From Hericium rajendrae (lineage: Eukaryota; Basidiomycota; Agaricomycetes; Russulales; Hericiaceae), in NCBI GenBank assembly GCA_033439255.1, contig CM065879.1:2274501-2338500 (forward strand): a stretch of 64,000 bases of DNA, written 5' to 3'. Position 1 is the stretch's first letter. Each line of letters opens with the position of its first letter. Positions 1-12,500 of the stretch are shown here, in pieces. Made by a program: the position numbers and the translations under genes. The notes beneath the pieces were generated by a model. The model made no database searches. It was not told the DNA's origin and saw only the letters and a program-made list of their open reading frames with translations.

Positions 1-2516
1 CCGCTTCTTGTGCTTCTTCGTTAGCCAAGTCCAAGCGTACTTTTGCCAATGAGATGTCTGGGCCTACAGTTAACATTGCGGGCTACTACCAGAACTCGCA
101 AAATGGCGCACCGTTGACTGGTTCCTTGTACGGATTCTCGCATGACTTGTCTTCATCCCAGGCCGTGATCATGGAGTCCCATTGCTCGATGATTTCTTGC
201 GGGAAAGTCTGCTTCATGTCGTCGAAGTTACGCTGCTGCTTACGGAGCAGCACGACAGCCTCCTTCAGTGAAGCAGAGATGTGCTCTCCTATATGGACAG
301 CATCTCAGTAAATGCATGAAAACCACGAGCAAAGGCACGCACCTGTCGACACCGTCTTGCGCCAATTCATCGCACCAAAAACATCGTTCAGGGTCTCATG
401 ACGTCCACCAAATGACATTTCGTGTGTACTCAGGGAGGCGCCGTTCGTTTCGGACCAGTTAGCTTCAATCCCCTCACCGCAGGTCCTTCCTACTCCTTCC
501 GTGAAGTTGAAGGAGTACCGCACTTGACAACTTGCACCGTGCGCGGGCAAATGGAACTTGGGTACGACGAAGATGATCTCGGTCTTCGTGAGGTCGATGT
601 GCAATTCGACTCCAAAGTTCTCGAGCATGCGCTTGATGAAATTCTTGGAGTACTGGCATGCTATGTCATACGAGATGCCGAGCAGCTTCCAGCATTCGGC
701 GGCAACCATGATCGTCATCAGAATGAGAAAATCCATATTAGCATACCTTGAAAATGGGTGAGCATTTGCAAAGATCCTCGAGATAAGATCACGTCAAGGG
801 GCTTACCGTTCACCGCGCTCCAGATCGCCAACGCCGTTTGGACGAAAAAATGAATGGCGCGCACAAATAACGGCGCCAACGCCATTGACAGTGAATCTCT
901 TCTGTGCTGGAGTATTTGCATGGTCTATAGCTGCGAAGCTCGAGTCGCAGGCTTTCATCTGTTTATCACAGGGACACTGGTTAGTCTGGACATAACTTAG
1001 GAGTGTTGCTGACTAACTTCGGTCTCGTTCTCGTGTTTCGACAAGTGCGCCTTGTACGCGGCGTCCGGAACAAAATAAGCCCAGCCAGGTGCTAATTCAA
1101 TGTCCTGGTGGCCACGGTTCTTGAGCTTCAGTTTGAAATTCGCATCCATCGCGAAAAGCATTCTATACAGGAACCTGATTTGATTTTTGAGTTAGAGCTC
1201 TGATCGGGGAAAGTTCCTGATCTGGCTTACTGAAGATGCGGCGGCACAGATTGCCAGTTATCCGGCAGGTTTCTTCCTGGATGGGGACATCTGGGGCACT
1301 CGACCACAAGGCTTCCGAGCGCAGTCCCTCGGATCCCAGATAGATCGTGACCACGCCCACAACGCTTGACCATTCGAATGTGCCGATAGCACCGGGCGGC
1401 GCGAGTGAACTCGTGATACCGGTCCTGCGGAGCGATCGAGATCTCGTCAGATGGTTTATCCTGTATCAGCTGTGCACCACATACCTTGGGCTTGTTAATA
1501 CCACTGCCATCTGTAAGTTTGACTATGCCGCCATAGAAATCATAGGCATTTGTCTTTGCTTGTAGTGTCATTGCATGAAATAGCTGGAGAGTCCGGAGGG
1601 TGACCGCAGTCTGAGGGCGATCGAAACTGACCGGCCACCATCGGACCCGAAGCAATTGGATATAGGCTTTAGATGACCCGACCTGCGCGCAGCCACAAAA
1701 CCGGGCATGAACAGTATGAATACCCGAAACGTCGATGAGCATCATTTTCTGATATGTCGTATATGGATTTGGGCAGGCAAGACCTTCGTGGCCTAGCTGG
1801 ACGATGAGCCCGAGGCCTGCTAGAGTCGAGCGTTCAAAATGGTCTCCGTTCCACTTCTATAAAACGATAGTTAAGCAAGAAGTGTGTAGAATAAAAGGTA
1901 TCAACATGCCTGTATTCTATGAAGCGGATCACGCGAATGACGCGCTACGATGCAGGAGGTGCACTCTAGGCACGAGTATGCACAGTCGATGCAGCGGGTA
2001 TCGGCGGGCGAGTCAGAATCACAATTCGGACAGGTCGATGACCCGCTTTGCGAGCCGGGGCCTTCATGACGAAGTAATTCGTCCAGGATTGTGTCGCGCT
2101 CTTTCTCGAACTTCTTCAGCATATCAATCTGAGTATAGCAGTTAGCAAGGAAGGAAACCGACCCGGGAGAACCTCACCCGTCTCATTCTTGTTTTGCGCC
2201 CACCACGACGAGTACGCTTTCGTCGGCGACCGGTCTGCACATCTGCCGAGGTCACTAGAATCTCTTCACTGTCTTGCCATGGTGCGTCAAGGTGATCTTG
2301 CTGATCTTCCGGCGGTACCGCGTCGACAGGCGTCGTAGCCTTCTCGAGTTGAATGTTCGAGCTGCTAGCCTCGACCTGGGTGATCTTCGCCCTCGTCTTC
2401 TGGTGAGTGCTGTGAGGCACGGTGACGGTGGTATGTCTGGAGGTACTAGGAGCGTCGTCATCGTCGCTTATGCAGATAGGCTGAAGGGTCTTTCGCTTGC
2501 GTTTCTTCGTAGACAT
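1..2516 (-). CDS. KDZ transposase, CxC2 type, copy 1 (C-terminus outside window)
   Basis: Transposase of the cut-and-paste KDZ family, expected to bind the terminal repeats and act in the nucleus. The chosen start at 2516 opens a Lys/Arg-rich N-terminus (MSTKKRKRKT) followed by an acidic ISDDDD patch. A CxC2-type zinc cluster (CPNC, later CIDC, CLEC, ending in PLHRI) lies at 1901-2122. The three likely catalytic acids are all visible: D in AMDANFKLK near 1150, D in YDIACQY near 660, and E in GEGIEANWSE near 465. Several short introns interrupt it. One, after PLHRIQ near 1903, appears to use a GC donor (GCATGT) instead of GT. The reading frame keeps matching copy 2 up to the window edge, so this copy's visible part looks intact, unlike the N-terminus of copy 2. 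Confidence 0.88.
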
Positions 2517-2715
2517 GGCACCGGAGAGCACAACGGGAAAGGATGGGCGGAGATACGAATAAGAAAAGGACGGAGAGGGGGAGAAGGCACTACGACATCG
2601 TCTTAGGGATCTAATTATCTATGTAGCTAAGCGAAAATAGTCAGCGGCTTTCAAAATCCGTACAGAGAACGAAAAATCCTCTTATTTATGCTGCCCATTC
2701 CATTAGCTCAGAGAG

Positions 2716-3410
2716 TTACACAAAAACGAAGAGATGAACAAACCTGCAACCCATAAAAACGAGTGCGTGGTCCCCCATCGCCTGCAGCATCATATCGCGG
2801 CCCGGCGAGAGCAGCTCCACCTCCTGGTGAAGGCCGGCAATGAGCCTGCGCACGCGATGCAATTCAGCCTTGGAGCTCGGCGAGTTCTTGTGCAGGAGGT
2901 CGCTGGCGACGGTTAGATGGCCATCGATCAGCGCGCGTATGACTTGGTTGTATTCGTCCACCTTGGGTGCGCAAGGTGCGGTGCCGTCCGCAGAACCGAT
3001 AATTTTGACGCGTAGTTCTCGACATTGTTCCCAAAGTTGAGTCTCGTCCGACAACATTTGGTCAGTGCGGTCGGGATCCTTTCGTCTGTGAGAGTGAATT
3101 ATGGAGTTGGAATAGGGCCTACAGAAGACGCTATGGTCACCGTCATACATCGCTCAAATGTCAGAACTTACGGACGCAAACCTGCCACGGTGGCCCGCCT
3201 AATGCTTTCCTCCACCTCCCGCTCCTTCTTGCTGATTTTCCGATGCCCTATACGCGTGATTCTGACGTACTCGCGCTGGTACGCTCGACGGGACTTGTTA
3301 TTTCTGGCGCCGTTCAACAATGACGTCCCAGTCAACAACAGATAGCTATTTAAAACCGGACCTACTTACTTTAAATAATAAGACTCATTGCATGAGTGCC
3401 CCTTTGCCAT
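2716..3410 (-). CDS. small basic KDZ-associated protein, copy 1
   Basis: I do not recognise the family. A consistent three-exon model starts at 3410 (MAKGHSCNESYYLK). It splices through GTAAGT...CCAG into a basic exon (NNKSRRAYQREYVRITRIGH, then HRKISKKEREVEE), and through a second GTAAGT intron into the long exon ending at 2716, giving a protein of roughly 210 residues. Both junctions keep frame. The N-terminal third is rich in Arg and Lys and likely helical, which would suit nucleic-acid binding; the C-terminal two thirds look like an amphipathic helical bundle. The identical gene in copy 2 supports it as a genuine element gene. The true C-terminus could differ if the GCAG-GTTTG near 2738 is another donor. 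Confidence 0.6.
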
Positions 3411-3932
3411 AGAGAGGAGTGCAGCGAAAAAGTGGTTGAGTGAGGACTACGAACGAAGCGAGAGCAACAAGAACAATGAAGCGAAAGGCCGCGCTGAGTC
3501 TGAGGCTGTGGCCGTGGCAACTTTGGCTACATCCGCGTCTTGAAGTGGGCTTCGCTCCGCATACATATCTAACTATTCCCTCCTTCCAAATGCTTCGGCT
3601 ACAGCTATCACTTGGAACTCTTTCTAATAGAAGGGGGCATGATATTTATTTTGCTTGCAAGTAATCTGAGATAAGTGAGGTAGCTACAGACATGTAAACG
3701 AGACCTGACATATGTTTTTGAGTGCTTGTCTCACATTATTGCCAAAGTAACATTTCCGTGTACTGTTCAAGTTCGCAGTCAGCAGTCGTCAACTAGTAGA
3801 AGTAAAATGGCTTCGTCGGTATAATAAAAAGCTCATTGGACAGATATATAAATTGATTCGCAGACGGGAATGTGGATATTGGTTAACCAGCGGCAGCAAC
3901 AACTTCGAAGTATCTACGACTATCTATCGCAT
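3411..3932. other. intergenic spacer inside KDZ copy 1
   Basis: About 520 bp between two minus-strand genes of the element, AT-richer than its surroundings. It should hold the promoter of the small basic gene and the 3' end of the SIM/RNase H1-N gene. No convincing reading frame is seen on either strand. The same spacer is at 26123-26644 in copy 2. Confidence 0.5.
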
Positions 3933-5127
3933 CTACATGCGTGCCTCAAACCACTCGACGGCCTCCTGCAAAGTACTAAAGCATCGGAACACGCAGTCGA
4001 AAGCGCTCAAGATCTCCACGCGAAGTTGAAGGCTATCGACGAAAGACAATCAGCATGTAGCACGGTTGACATTTAAAGATGGAAGAACTCACGAAGGACG
4101 ATAATATATCGCCGGCTGCATACCATTCGTGACAGCCCAGTATGGCAAAGGGTCCAGCACTGAACTCAAAGGTCCATTGGAGATTGAAGTTGGCAGGCGA
4201 GAAGAGCTTGCGACGGCGTTTGAAGGAGGTATGCGCCTCGACGTGACTTCGTTGTTGCGACGATGCACACCAGTGGGTACATCGGGCATGGTGACAGTAG
4301 TCGTCGTCGTGTGTGCAGTCTCGCGAGCTTGAAGGGAGGAAGCAGCAGCCTGGCGCATTTGCGATGCAACATCAGCTGCCCTATTGTCGACGGCGCAGTG
4401 ACATTCGGATGCAGCCGCTGCCTGCACATTGTTCCCGCCACTACCACCGTGACCGTGGTGGTTATCTCCACCGCTGGAGGCGTTCGACTGCCCGGTAAGG
4501 TTCTGGTGCCGATCAGAAGGATGAAGAAGTCCAATATATAAGTACATACCTCCAGCGAGATGTTGAGCCTGAGATCACCAGCTGGTAGGAGCCCTGCAGG
4601 GATGATGACGCTGACTGCAGACCTGTTCGTCGACACGACGACATGGGTCGTGTATGGGTGAGGTTCATCGTCTACCGAGAAGATGGAGTCAGCAGATGAC
4701 ATGTTGGTAGGCTGAGCATTGTTGGCCTCGTCGACGGCCATGGACTCGTCATCACTGGAGATGTCAATAACGCTCCCTCGGCCAGTAGTATCGCTGGAAA
4801 TGTCGATAACGCTGTCAGTGTCACTGGAGAGATCAATGACGCTGCCGCTGTTGCCGGCGTCGTGGTTTACGGCCCCGGAAGGCTCATTGGAGGGCTCGAT
4901 GGAGTTGCCGCGCTCGTGGCCGCGAACGTTGGATGGTAAGTCGACGACGCCATCGTCGATATTGCCTGTGAGGTCTCCGGCATTGCGGACATGCTCAGTC
5001 GCCATGAGCATCTCATCATCGCCGTTGCTCGAAGGCGCGGGAGAGAGGGAGCCTGAAAATGTCACTGAGTCTGTTTGGGATGTAGGTTTGGACGTGAGAG
5101 TAGAATAAACGTACAGTCTTCAGCCAT
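3933..5127 (-). CDS. SIM-repeat protein with RNase H1 N-terminal-like domain, copy 1
   Basis: The model starts at 5127 with a tiny exon (MAEDC), then a GTACGT...TTTTCAG intron, a long acidic exon, an intron near 4490-4550 and a last intron near 4020-4092, stopping at 3933. The first half is acidic and disordered and carries three tandem motifs of the SUMO-interacting type: VIDLSSD, VIDISSD and VIDISSD, each followed by acidic residues. The C-terminus, formed across the last intron, reads PYWAVTNG, PAIYY, FRCFSTLQEAVEWFE. This fits the RNase H1 N-terminal / viroplasmin fold (Y-x-V-x-x-G, GIY, F-x-x-F-x-T-x-x-E-A), which binds RNA-DNA hybrids and double-stranded RNA. No RNase H catalytic domain follows. 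The role is unknown; binding SUMOylated chromatin proteins plus a nucleic-acid hybrid is inference. Confidence 0.65.
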
Positions 5128-5552
5128 TTCCTATGGTCGCTGGTGAAGGGGAAACTGATGAGGGACGCTAGCGACACAGACAACAATTAGAGCAAGGATT
5201 ATTTAGGGGGGAGGGATGAAAGATTCCACAGGCAGGCGAACAGACTACGAACAGACCCTGACAAAAGATTGATCAGTTCGGATTGCAATAGCCGATGGTG
5301 CCGCTCGTGAATTTAAGTGGAACAAGCATTCCGCCGACGTACCGAGGCCTTGGCCACGACTTGCGAATTGGATGATCGTGTGGCAACGAGGGAGCAAAAC
5401 AAAGAAACAAATAAGGACGATGGACTCGAGCACGAACTGGTATTTACTACTTCCCCTGATAAGGCAGCAAGCGTCGTCGACAACTTGCTATAAATCCTCC
5501 TCGTTTGCCGTTTGCAGTCGCGTTTTTATCTGTTGCGCTATTCTGCTTAGCT

Positions 5553-8245
5553 ATGTGGACGACGAAACCCCAACTCACATACCTCAACTCCTATCTGCCC
5601 GAGTTCAGGCAGCTCCAGAAGAAAAATCGGTCCGGCGACATATGGGAGCGCCTCTACGAGGGCTGGTTCACGAAGTGGCCGGAGGGCCCATCGGGCTCCA
5701 AAGATAGGAAGGTAAGCACTTACTTCACATAAACACTAGGCAAATACTCACCCTGCTAGAATAGAGGATTAAGGAGTGGTTCAATAACCGTACGCGTGGT
5801 GCTGGCGGAGGCAACAAAGGGCGGCGGGTCCTTAAGCTTACGCACAGGACTTCCCGCAAGCTCTCACCGTATCAGATCTACCAGAAGCTGTACTATAAGT
5901 CCAAGCTTCAAGGCAAGATCAATAAAGCGTACAAGGCTTACCTGCTGGGTCTACCGGAAGGCGATACCCCCCAATCGCGCCTGGTCTTCCGCAACAAGCT
6001 CTGCATCGAGCTTCTCGAGGATGAGTCTGCGGACATCAAAGCAGAAGTCCAGAAGGAGTTCGAGAAGCAGAGTTCGCCTGCGAGCGAGGGCGCGACGCCG
6101 TCACCGGACATGACGGACTCAGATCGTCAGCAACAGCTGCTGACTTGGGAGAAGTGCGTTAATTCCATCCTGAATGAAACGAAGGGAAGACTGACATACC
6201 GCCAGGAACATCGAAGCTTTGCTGTGCACCGCCGAAGTTCTTGTCCGTGAGGTCTTCGAGCAAACCGGTTGGGTCTGCGTGTTCGACTTTGGCGGTCCGA
6301 GGCCTAGCGCTGGCGGAAAGATAGAATCCTTCAGGTCAGTGCAGTCTCGACAAATGACAGGCTCTTTACTTATCGAACGATTCGCTGGGCTAGCGTCCAC
6401 ACAGAGGCCGAGGGTGGCATTTCATTCAAGAAAAGCTACGCTGGCTTCCACGACTTGGTTGAGAAGCCATTTGCTGAGTATCTTCACAAGTACTATCGTG
6501 AGTGATGTGCATCTCAGTAAGGGCAACGGTCTAACAAATTTGCAGCTAAGAACGTGCGCGATAGTCGAGCACTCAAGCCGCAGAACGCCGATGGCCTTGA
6601 CCAGCCCGGAGACAAGGTATCTGAGACAGAAGATGGTGCTGATGATGGGCGAGTATCTGACGAGGATGAAGATGGTCCCGGCGACAAGTCGAAGGAGGTA
6701 GACGAGACCTCTCGTGAAGATATCGACGTCCAGTCCAACGATACCGAGGACGCCCTCGTTTCGACAGCTGCAAAGTCTAGAGTAAATCCGTATATGCAGG
6801 AACGCGAGGACAACATCACTCGGAACCGGCGCCTTTTGGACGACATCGACCGCCAAATGCTTGATGTAAGTGGGTCGCAGCCACTGGTTCCTAAGAAACC
6901 AGCCCCCAAGCCGAGGAAGAAACGCGCGGACACCATGGTAGAGCGCACTATAGTCACTCGTCAACGGGCAAGTGGTGGGGCGTGAGTCAATATCAGAATG
7001 CTTTATTTTGCGCGTAACTTACCGAGTATTTTGACCAGCGCATCGGCCGAAGATACGACAGCCTCGAAGACTACTGACAAGACCATAGACATGGCGGACG
7101 AGACGGGCGAAGACAATGTAGGCGGCCACGAGAACACCCCCACGCCCGACCCTGCCACGTCCAACGGCGAGTCCGCCGTCTCGCAAAGTGCCGCTGCTGC
7201 GACTGCCATATCAAGGGACATACCCGACCCTGAGACGTCCGCCGAAGTCGGGGCTGTGGGTTCGAATGCCTCTACCACTGCCGCCATGCCGATCGACATC
7301 ATCCCTGGCCCTGTAATGTCGAGCGAAGTTGGATCCGTGGGTGCAGGCATCGTCGCTGCGGCCACTATGACTATGGACGTAGATTCGACGGAGGAAAGCC
7401 GCGGGGCATCGCCGGCAGAGGAAGGCAGCGGGCGTCGCCGGCAGGAGAGACAGACACGTCGTCCGGCCAAGGACAAGATGGTGCCGAAACCTCTGGACAG
7501 AACGGTCCTGGAGAGACATCCCCGAACGAAGAAGACAGCAATGGCGGATCGCCGCCGAACGGAGGAGGTTCTGGCAGCTCGCCGCCGAGCAGAGGTGGTC
7601 CTGGCGAAGCGCCGGCAGAGGCAGAAGAGAATGTGCAGGAACTTGGAGATGCGCCAAGTGATGCGCCGCAGTTGGTCATGGAGATGTTTGAGTTCTTCAA
7701 GACCGGTCCAGAGGGGACCGAATGGGTCAGTATCGTGAATAACTGGCTGAAGATCGAGGCCGCGCTCGGGTACCCGGAGGGCACTGTGAGTGATTCATGC
7801 TACTCGTCTGAGAAACCTGGTACTCACATATCTATAGAACCGCAAGGAGTTCCTCGGCTCTAAGAATCGCCCACTTGCGGTCCAAGACTGGATCAAGCGT
7901 CATCGCAAGTTCACCAGCATACCGTCGCTGGGTCCCTTGTCAGCTTACGGGAACAGCTGGAGGATGTGGTGGAAATCCTTGCAGCCCAGCTGGCGGTTCA
8001 TACCGGATGTCGAATGGCCCCTGCATCGTTCGGGTAACGCAGATGAACGTTGGAGCCAGGTGATGAAAGGGGGGAAAAACGGGCTGGGGATGGTGCTGAT
8101 AACGCTCGTTTGGTGGTCTCGAAAGGCAGCCACGAAGGCCGAGATCGGCGAGCTGAATTCGGCGCTCGAAGACGTCGAATATGTGATGGGAGAGGTCGTC
8201 CGTGTCGCAGAGGCAGGTGAAGACGTGGTGATGGGTGACGCCTAG
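5553..8245 (+). pseudogene. WFNNR-motif KDZ-associated protein, copy 1 (frameshifted)
   Basis: A multi-exon plus-strand gene divergent from the three others. The start at ATGTGGACG (5553) is preferred over the upstream in-frame ATG, since the 16 extra residues look like read-through of a leader. Exon 1 ends at 5711 (SGSKDRK, then GTAAGC). The next exon begins RIKEWFNNRTRG, which resembles a homeodomain recognition helix, followed by a Lys/Tyr-rich helical stretch (LSPYQIYQKLYYKSKLQGK). Acidic and Pro/Gly/Ser-rich linkers follow. The last exon ends with GKNGLGMVLITLVWW and stops at 8245. DNA binding is inferred from the motif only. Compared with copy 2, one G is missing in the run near 7432, which shifts the frame and truncates the protein at about 7738, so this copy is probably inactive. 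Confidence 0.65.
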
Positions 8246-8659
8246 GAAAAGCTTGGGGTCCGTGTGTTCGTGGGCGCAGTAAAGGCGCCCAAATTCGGGA
8301 AATACACGTAACTAAGTGCTTCGTATAGTACTTAGGAGCCTGTCAAATAGTCAATACATCGTCTTTTACTTCCGTTAAGGCTCCTGACCGACTTACCGCA
8401 CCGACTTCACATTGCTCAGCCAAGCTTCTCTACTTATTCGTTTTAGTGCTTCATCGTGCAGTTCCCGTTTAGGAAAGTACATTGAAATTTCAATCCCGCG
8501 CGCTCGACCGATCGTCCAGGCAAATATACTCACTGGTAGATATCAAAGAGCTAATAGAACAAAGTGCAGAGGCCCTACCATCTAAAATCTATCGCATCTT
8601 TCAAGTGAAATGTCTTGGCTTGATACCAAAACCTCACCAGTACTAAATACCCGTACTTA
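8246..8659. other. non-coding spacer between last KDZ gene and terminal repeat, copy 1
   Basis: About 410 bp with no reading frame I can support. It holds the 3' untranslated end of the plus-strand gene and leads into the terminal inverted repeat. The counterpart in copy 2 is 30960-31373. Confidence 0.5.
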
Positions 8660-9515
8660 CCCGCCCACACATACACGAAATTCTGCTAAGTCGGTCGGTC
8701 ACGTGATCTGACACGTCAGCGCAACGCGTTAGAACAACTTCCCCGTGGTGGTGCAAACAGGATCACTAGAGTGCTAAAAAGTCATCAAGTATCTACGAAA
8801 ATGCATCACAATCGAATGTGCGAACAATTTCCGAAAGAAATCTGTTATTTTATTATCAAACCCGGACTGGTATGAACCCATAAGAGCTGATATTAATACA
8901 GTAACTGGGCAAAACGGTACGAAGATTTGTATAGCAATCGAAAGTGTGTAGGTTGCTATCCTGAATGCTGATTACAACGGTAGGGATAACGTCAAAAATG
9001 AAGCACAAACGTGCATGCAACGCATCCTAAACGGATCCCCGAGATCCCCGAGATCCCCGAGGCATGCCCCGAGACATGCCCCAAGGTGGACCCAAGGGGC
9101 TGGCTGGCTGCCGCACATGCCGTGCATCACCCACAGTGGTAGCAAGCACAGCCACAACTGGCAGCCGCACCATCGAGCCTAAGCCGAATCACTGGACTTA
9201 GGCCTGCACAGCATTTACTATAGTGATTCTGCAGCAAAGCGGCACCCTGCGGCACCCTCATTATAAAAAACTACCATACGTCTAGCCATCAATGCCCTAT
9301 AGCGGGAGCTGGGGGTCCCCTGTCCCCCCCTGCGGCCCCCTACTATAAACTACTACCATACCACTGTTAATCAAGCCAGAATACTACTACATGCTGATAT
9401 ATCCTCAAACTACTACCACACTGTTATAATAGCATGGTGGAAAAAGTACTTGATGCGACCACTAGGCTGTATTGATATAACAGTACTATAGTTATTACTG
9501 GGACCACCACGGCTG
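8660..9515 (-). repeat. right terminal inverted repeat, KDZ copy 1
   Basis: This is the reverse complement, with visible divergence, of the left terminal repeat of copy 2 at 20228-21085, and matches 31374-32229 almost base for base. It contains a short tandem GATCTCGGG-type repeat near 9030-9060 and ends TGGTCCC...GGCTG on the plus strand at 9515. Confidence 0.9.
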
Positions 9516-12500
9516 CTCCCATGCGACCCCACGCGTCTCTCCTGGCTCTACGACCCCAGGGCCGCCACCCGCTGGCCGGTGATTTTCCGGGTAGGGGTTG
9601 CGCGGATCGACGCCGCCGGTACGCAGGCCATGGACTGCGACCGCGCGGAGGCCCTCACCATCGCCACCCAGCTCTCGGACTTCTTGGGTGTCGTCCCCTT
9701 GCCCCCCAGCCCTGCTGATTGGCGTACCTACCCCGCCCTCCGCGAGCCTGAGGACCACACCGCTGTCATCCGGCGCGTGCAGGCTGACGTCCTCGAATGG
9801 CGCGGCTACGTCTTTTGGCTGCTGTCCCACGTCGGCGACGACTGGCGGCGTATTATCCTGCCCGATCCCGCCTGGCGCACCGCAGTTGAAAGCTGGGGCT
9901 TTCCCTTCACAGACACCGTCGGCACGCTGCTCGATCTTGGCGTCCCCGCGCGCGACCTCCCGTCCGTGGAAGTCCTGCTCAGCCACGACGTCCCGGTCCG
10001 CTACTTTTGGGCGCACCGCTTCGACAACGGGGGTTTCGACCACGTCGCCCTCCTTCACCCTACTCGGCGTGCCGCTCGGGATTGGCACGACAACCTTGTG
10101 GCTCAGACAGCGCGCAACCGTGCTCAGCGCCGGCACGACAAATCGGTTCACCGCCGTGAGACGCGCGCGCCCGACGCTCGCCCTGCTCCTGGCCATTCAA
10201 ATCCCGGGCCGTACGCGTACCAGTACCACGCGCGAGCCAACGAGGACGACCCTAGCGAGAAGGTAGTCGGCCGCAAGCAGCTGGCCTACTACAAGCGGAC
10301 GTTCCGCCTTCGGCTCGGCTGGCCCTCGGCCTCTTTCGCCACGTTCTTCACGGACGACATACTGGACAGCGACGAAGATGACTGGGAGGAGGCGCGCGTG
10401 CAGGGCCCTCACATCAGTAACCTCGTGAGTCCGCCCCGCTCGCCCGCCACCTCCCCGTCCGCCCCTATGGATGTCGACCCCGCCAGCCCGTCTCGTCGGG
10501 CGCCCAGCCCCGTCCCTTCCCCTCCTCTGCCGGCGAAGGGCAAGGGCAAGGCACCCGCGCCGCCTCCTCGCACGGCCTCCCGCGACCGCGACGACGAGGT
10601 GAGCCTGGGCAGCGACTTGTCCGACGATTGGAGCCCGGCTCTCGCTCAAGCCGTCGCCGCCTCCCGCGTCCGACCAGTCACGCCCGACGGCGCCGGGCCC
10701 AGCACTCTGCCCGCGCCGTCCGCCAGTCTCGCCCCACTCCCGCCCCGGCCCACGTTTTCGCCGCCGCGCCCCGCCGTGTCCTGTCCCCGCAGCGACTCCG
10801 CCGCGGACGACGGGCACGCCGCGCAAGCCAAGCGCCCTCAGCGGTGGCCGAGCCCCGTCCACGGCCGCACCTCAGCGTCCCGCTCCGGTGGCCTCCGGGG
10901 CCGCTTCGTTTCCGGGTCGTCGCTGGCGGACCGTATCACCTCGCCCACCCTCGCGCAGCGTTTGGACCCCGGCCTCGCGCCCTGCGATGCAGCATCCCGC
11001 GGCGATTGCGCCGCGCCGGCCCTGCTGCAACGCCTGTCGGATGCCTCCAACCCTCCGCCGCATCTCCTCCTGCGTATGCGTCCTTCCGCCGTTCCCGCCG
11101 CGCCGCCTGCTGCGCCCGCCCCTGTGCCGCCTGCTGCCACAGTCCCCGCGCCAGTTGTCCCGCCGCCCGTCGCCCCGCCACCAGTCGCCCCTCCGCCCGC
11201 TTCCGTTCTCTCGACTGCAGCCGCGGCTCCACTGCCGCTTCCTTCGCGGCTGGAGCCCATTCATCCTGCCGTTCCCGTCGCGCTCGGCGTCGACGCCGCC
11301 GCATCGCCGCTTGCCGTGCCTCCCGTCCCCGCCTCCGCCGCGCGGGGCACTCTTTACTTTTCCGCACGCTCCGTCTTGCGCGTCGCGGTGCACCGCTCCG
11401 CCGCCCCGTCTGCCCCGCTCACGGATCTTTTGCGCGACCTGGTGCAGCGCGGCATTGCGGTCACGTGGCACGTGCCTCGACCCCTGCCCGCCCCTGGCGT
11501 GCCCGCGGCCGGCCCTCCGCCCGACTTCCTGCTCACTTCATGGGCTGCCGCCGCGTCCCCGTCGCTGTCGCTTTACCTCGGTATGCTTCACGACCTCCTC
11601 CAGCGGCCGCACGCGCGGCAATGGCTCCTTCGCGGTGGCTTGTCCTGGCGTCTGGCTCTCCATTACGGCCCTCCTTCCCTTCTCGCGGACGCGCTCTCCG
11701 GGCCATCCTCCACTGCGCTTATCTCGGGCCGGGGTAGTCCTTGGGATCTGCCCGTGTCCAGCATCGGCGATTTGCCGACGGACGCGGAGACAGCGGCCCT
11801 CACTGGCCAGACTGCCGTCGGGGGTTTCTGGCCCCCAGTCGACATATGGGACCAGTCCGCCGCCTGGACTGGGGAGTGGCATACCGCAAACGAGCATTGG
11901 TTCCAGCAACGTCTCGTGCAGCTCGCTGCGGGTGACTCCCTGCTCCGCTCCGAGTCGTCTTGGCGTCGCCAGGTTCGTCGTGGCCTCCTTACTTCGGCGC
12001 GCCACCTCGGGGATGGCCTGGGTTCTTTACTCAGTGCTAATCAAATGGTCAACGCGTATCCCGAGGCCGCGGCTTTGCCTTCCCTCTCCTTCCTGGCGCT
12101 CGCGCCTGCGCCGCCGCCCGCGCCCGCTGCCGCGCCTCCGCCCGACCCCCGCCCCGCCGCCGGATCCGAGCCCGCACCTCTAGTGTTCTCCACGGTGCGG
12201 CTTGACTAGGGGGGCTTTGTAACGGATGCCGGGTGCCGAGTGATGTCATGCGACGCCAGGCGCCGGGAGCCATCACGCGCCAACACGGAATCTCGAGGTA
12301 GCCGGGCCCGGAAGCGCCGCCTTCCCGATTAGGTAGTCAAGCCACACCGGCCGACCTACTGTACAGTTGAGGGCGGACCTGCAATCTTATTTTCTTCCGT
12401 ATTTAGTGTACGTCTTGTGTAGGAAAAAGATCATCATTTTCATTGTCTATCATCTTCCAAATCTTACTTCTCTTTTCTTGCTTTTTCCTTTCTCTCGAAC

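Larger units (their letters stand above)
1..9515 (-). mobile_element. KDZ DNA transposon, copy 1 (left end outside window)
   Basis: This segment is about 99.8 percent identical to 22714-32229 and so is the inner and right part of the same KDZ element. About 2.49 kb, namely the transposase C-terminus and the left terminal repeat, lies beyond the window edge. It ends at 9515 with the same terminal sequence as copy 2, and the flanking sequences differ from that base on. It contains three minus-strand genes (transposase, small basic protein, SIM/RNase H1-N protein) and one plus-strand gene. The base after 9515 falls inside the ORF of an LTR-type retroelement, so this copy is nested in it. The left target duplication cannot be seen. 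The family call follows from the transposase; the boundary follows from direct comparison of the two copies. Confidence 0.92.

Noticed and set aside
5505-5552. Signal peptide on the WFNNR protein from the upstream ATG (MPFAVAFLSVALFCLA)
   Set aside because: The hydrophobic leader comes from a pyrimidine-rich leader just before ATGTGGACG, and a secreted form makes no sense for a protein with nuclear-type features.
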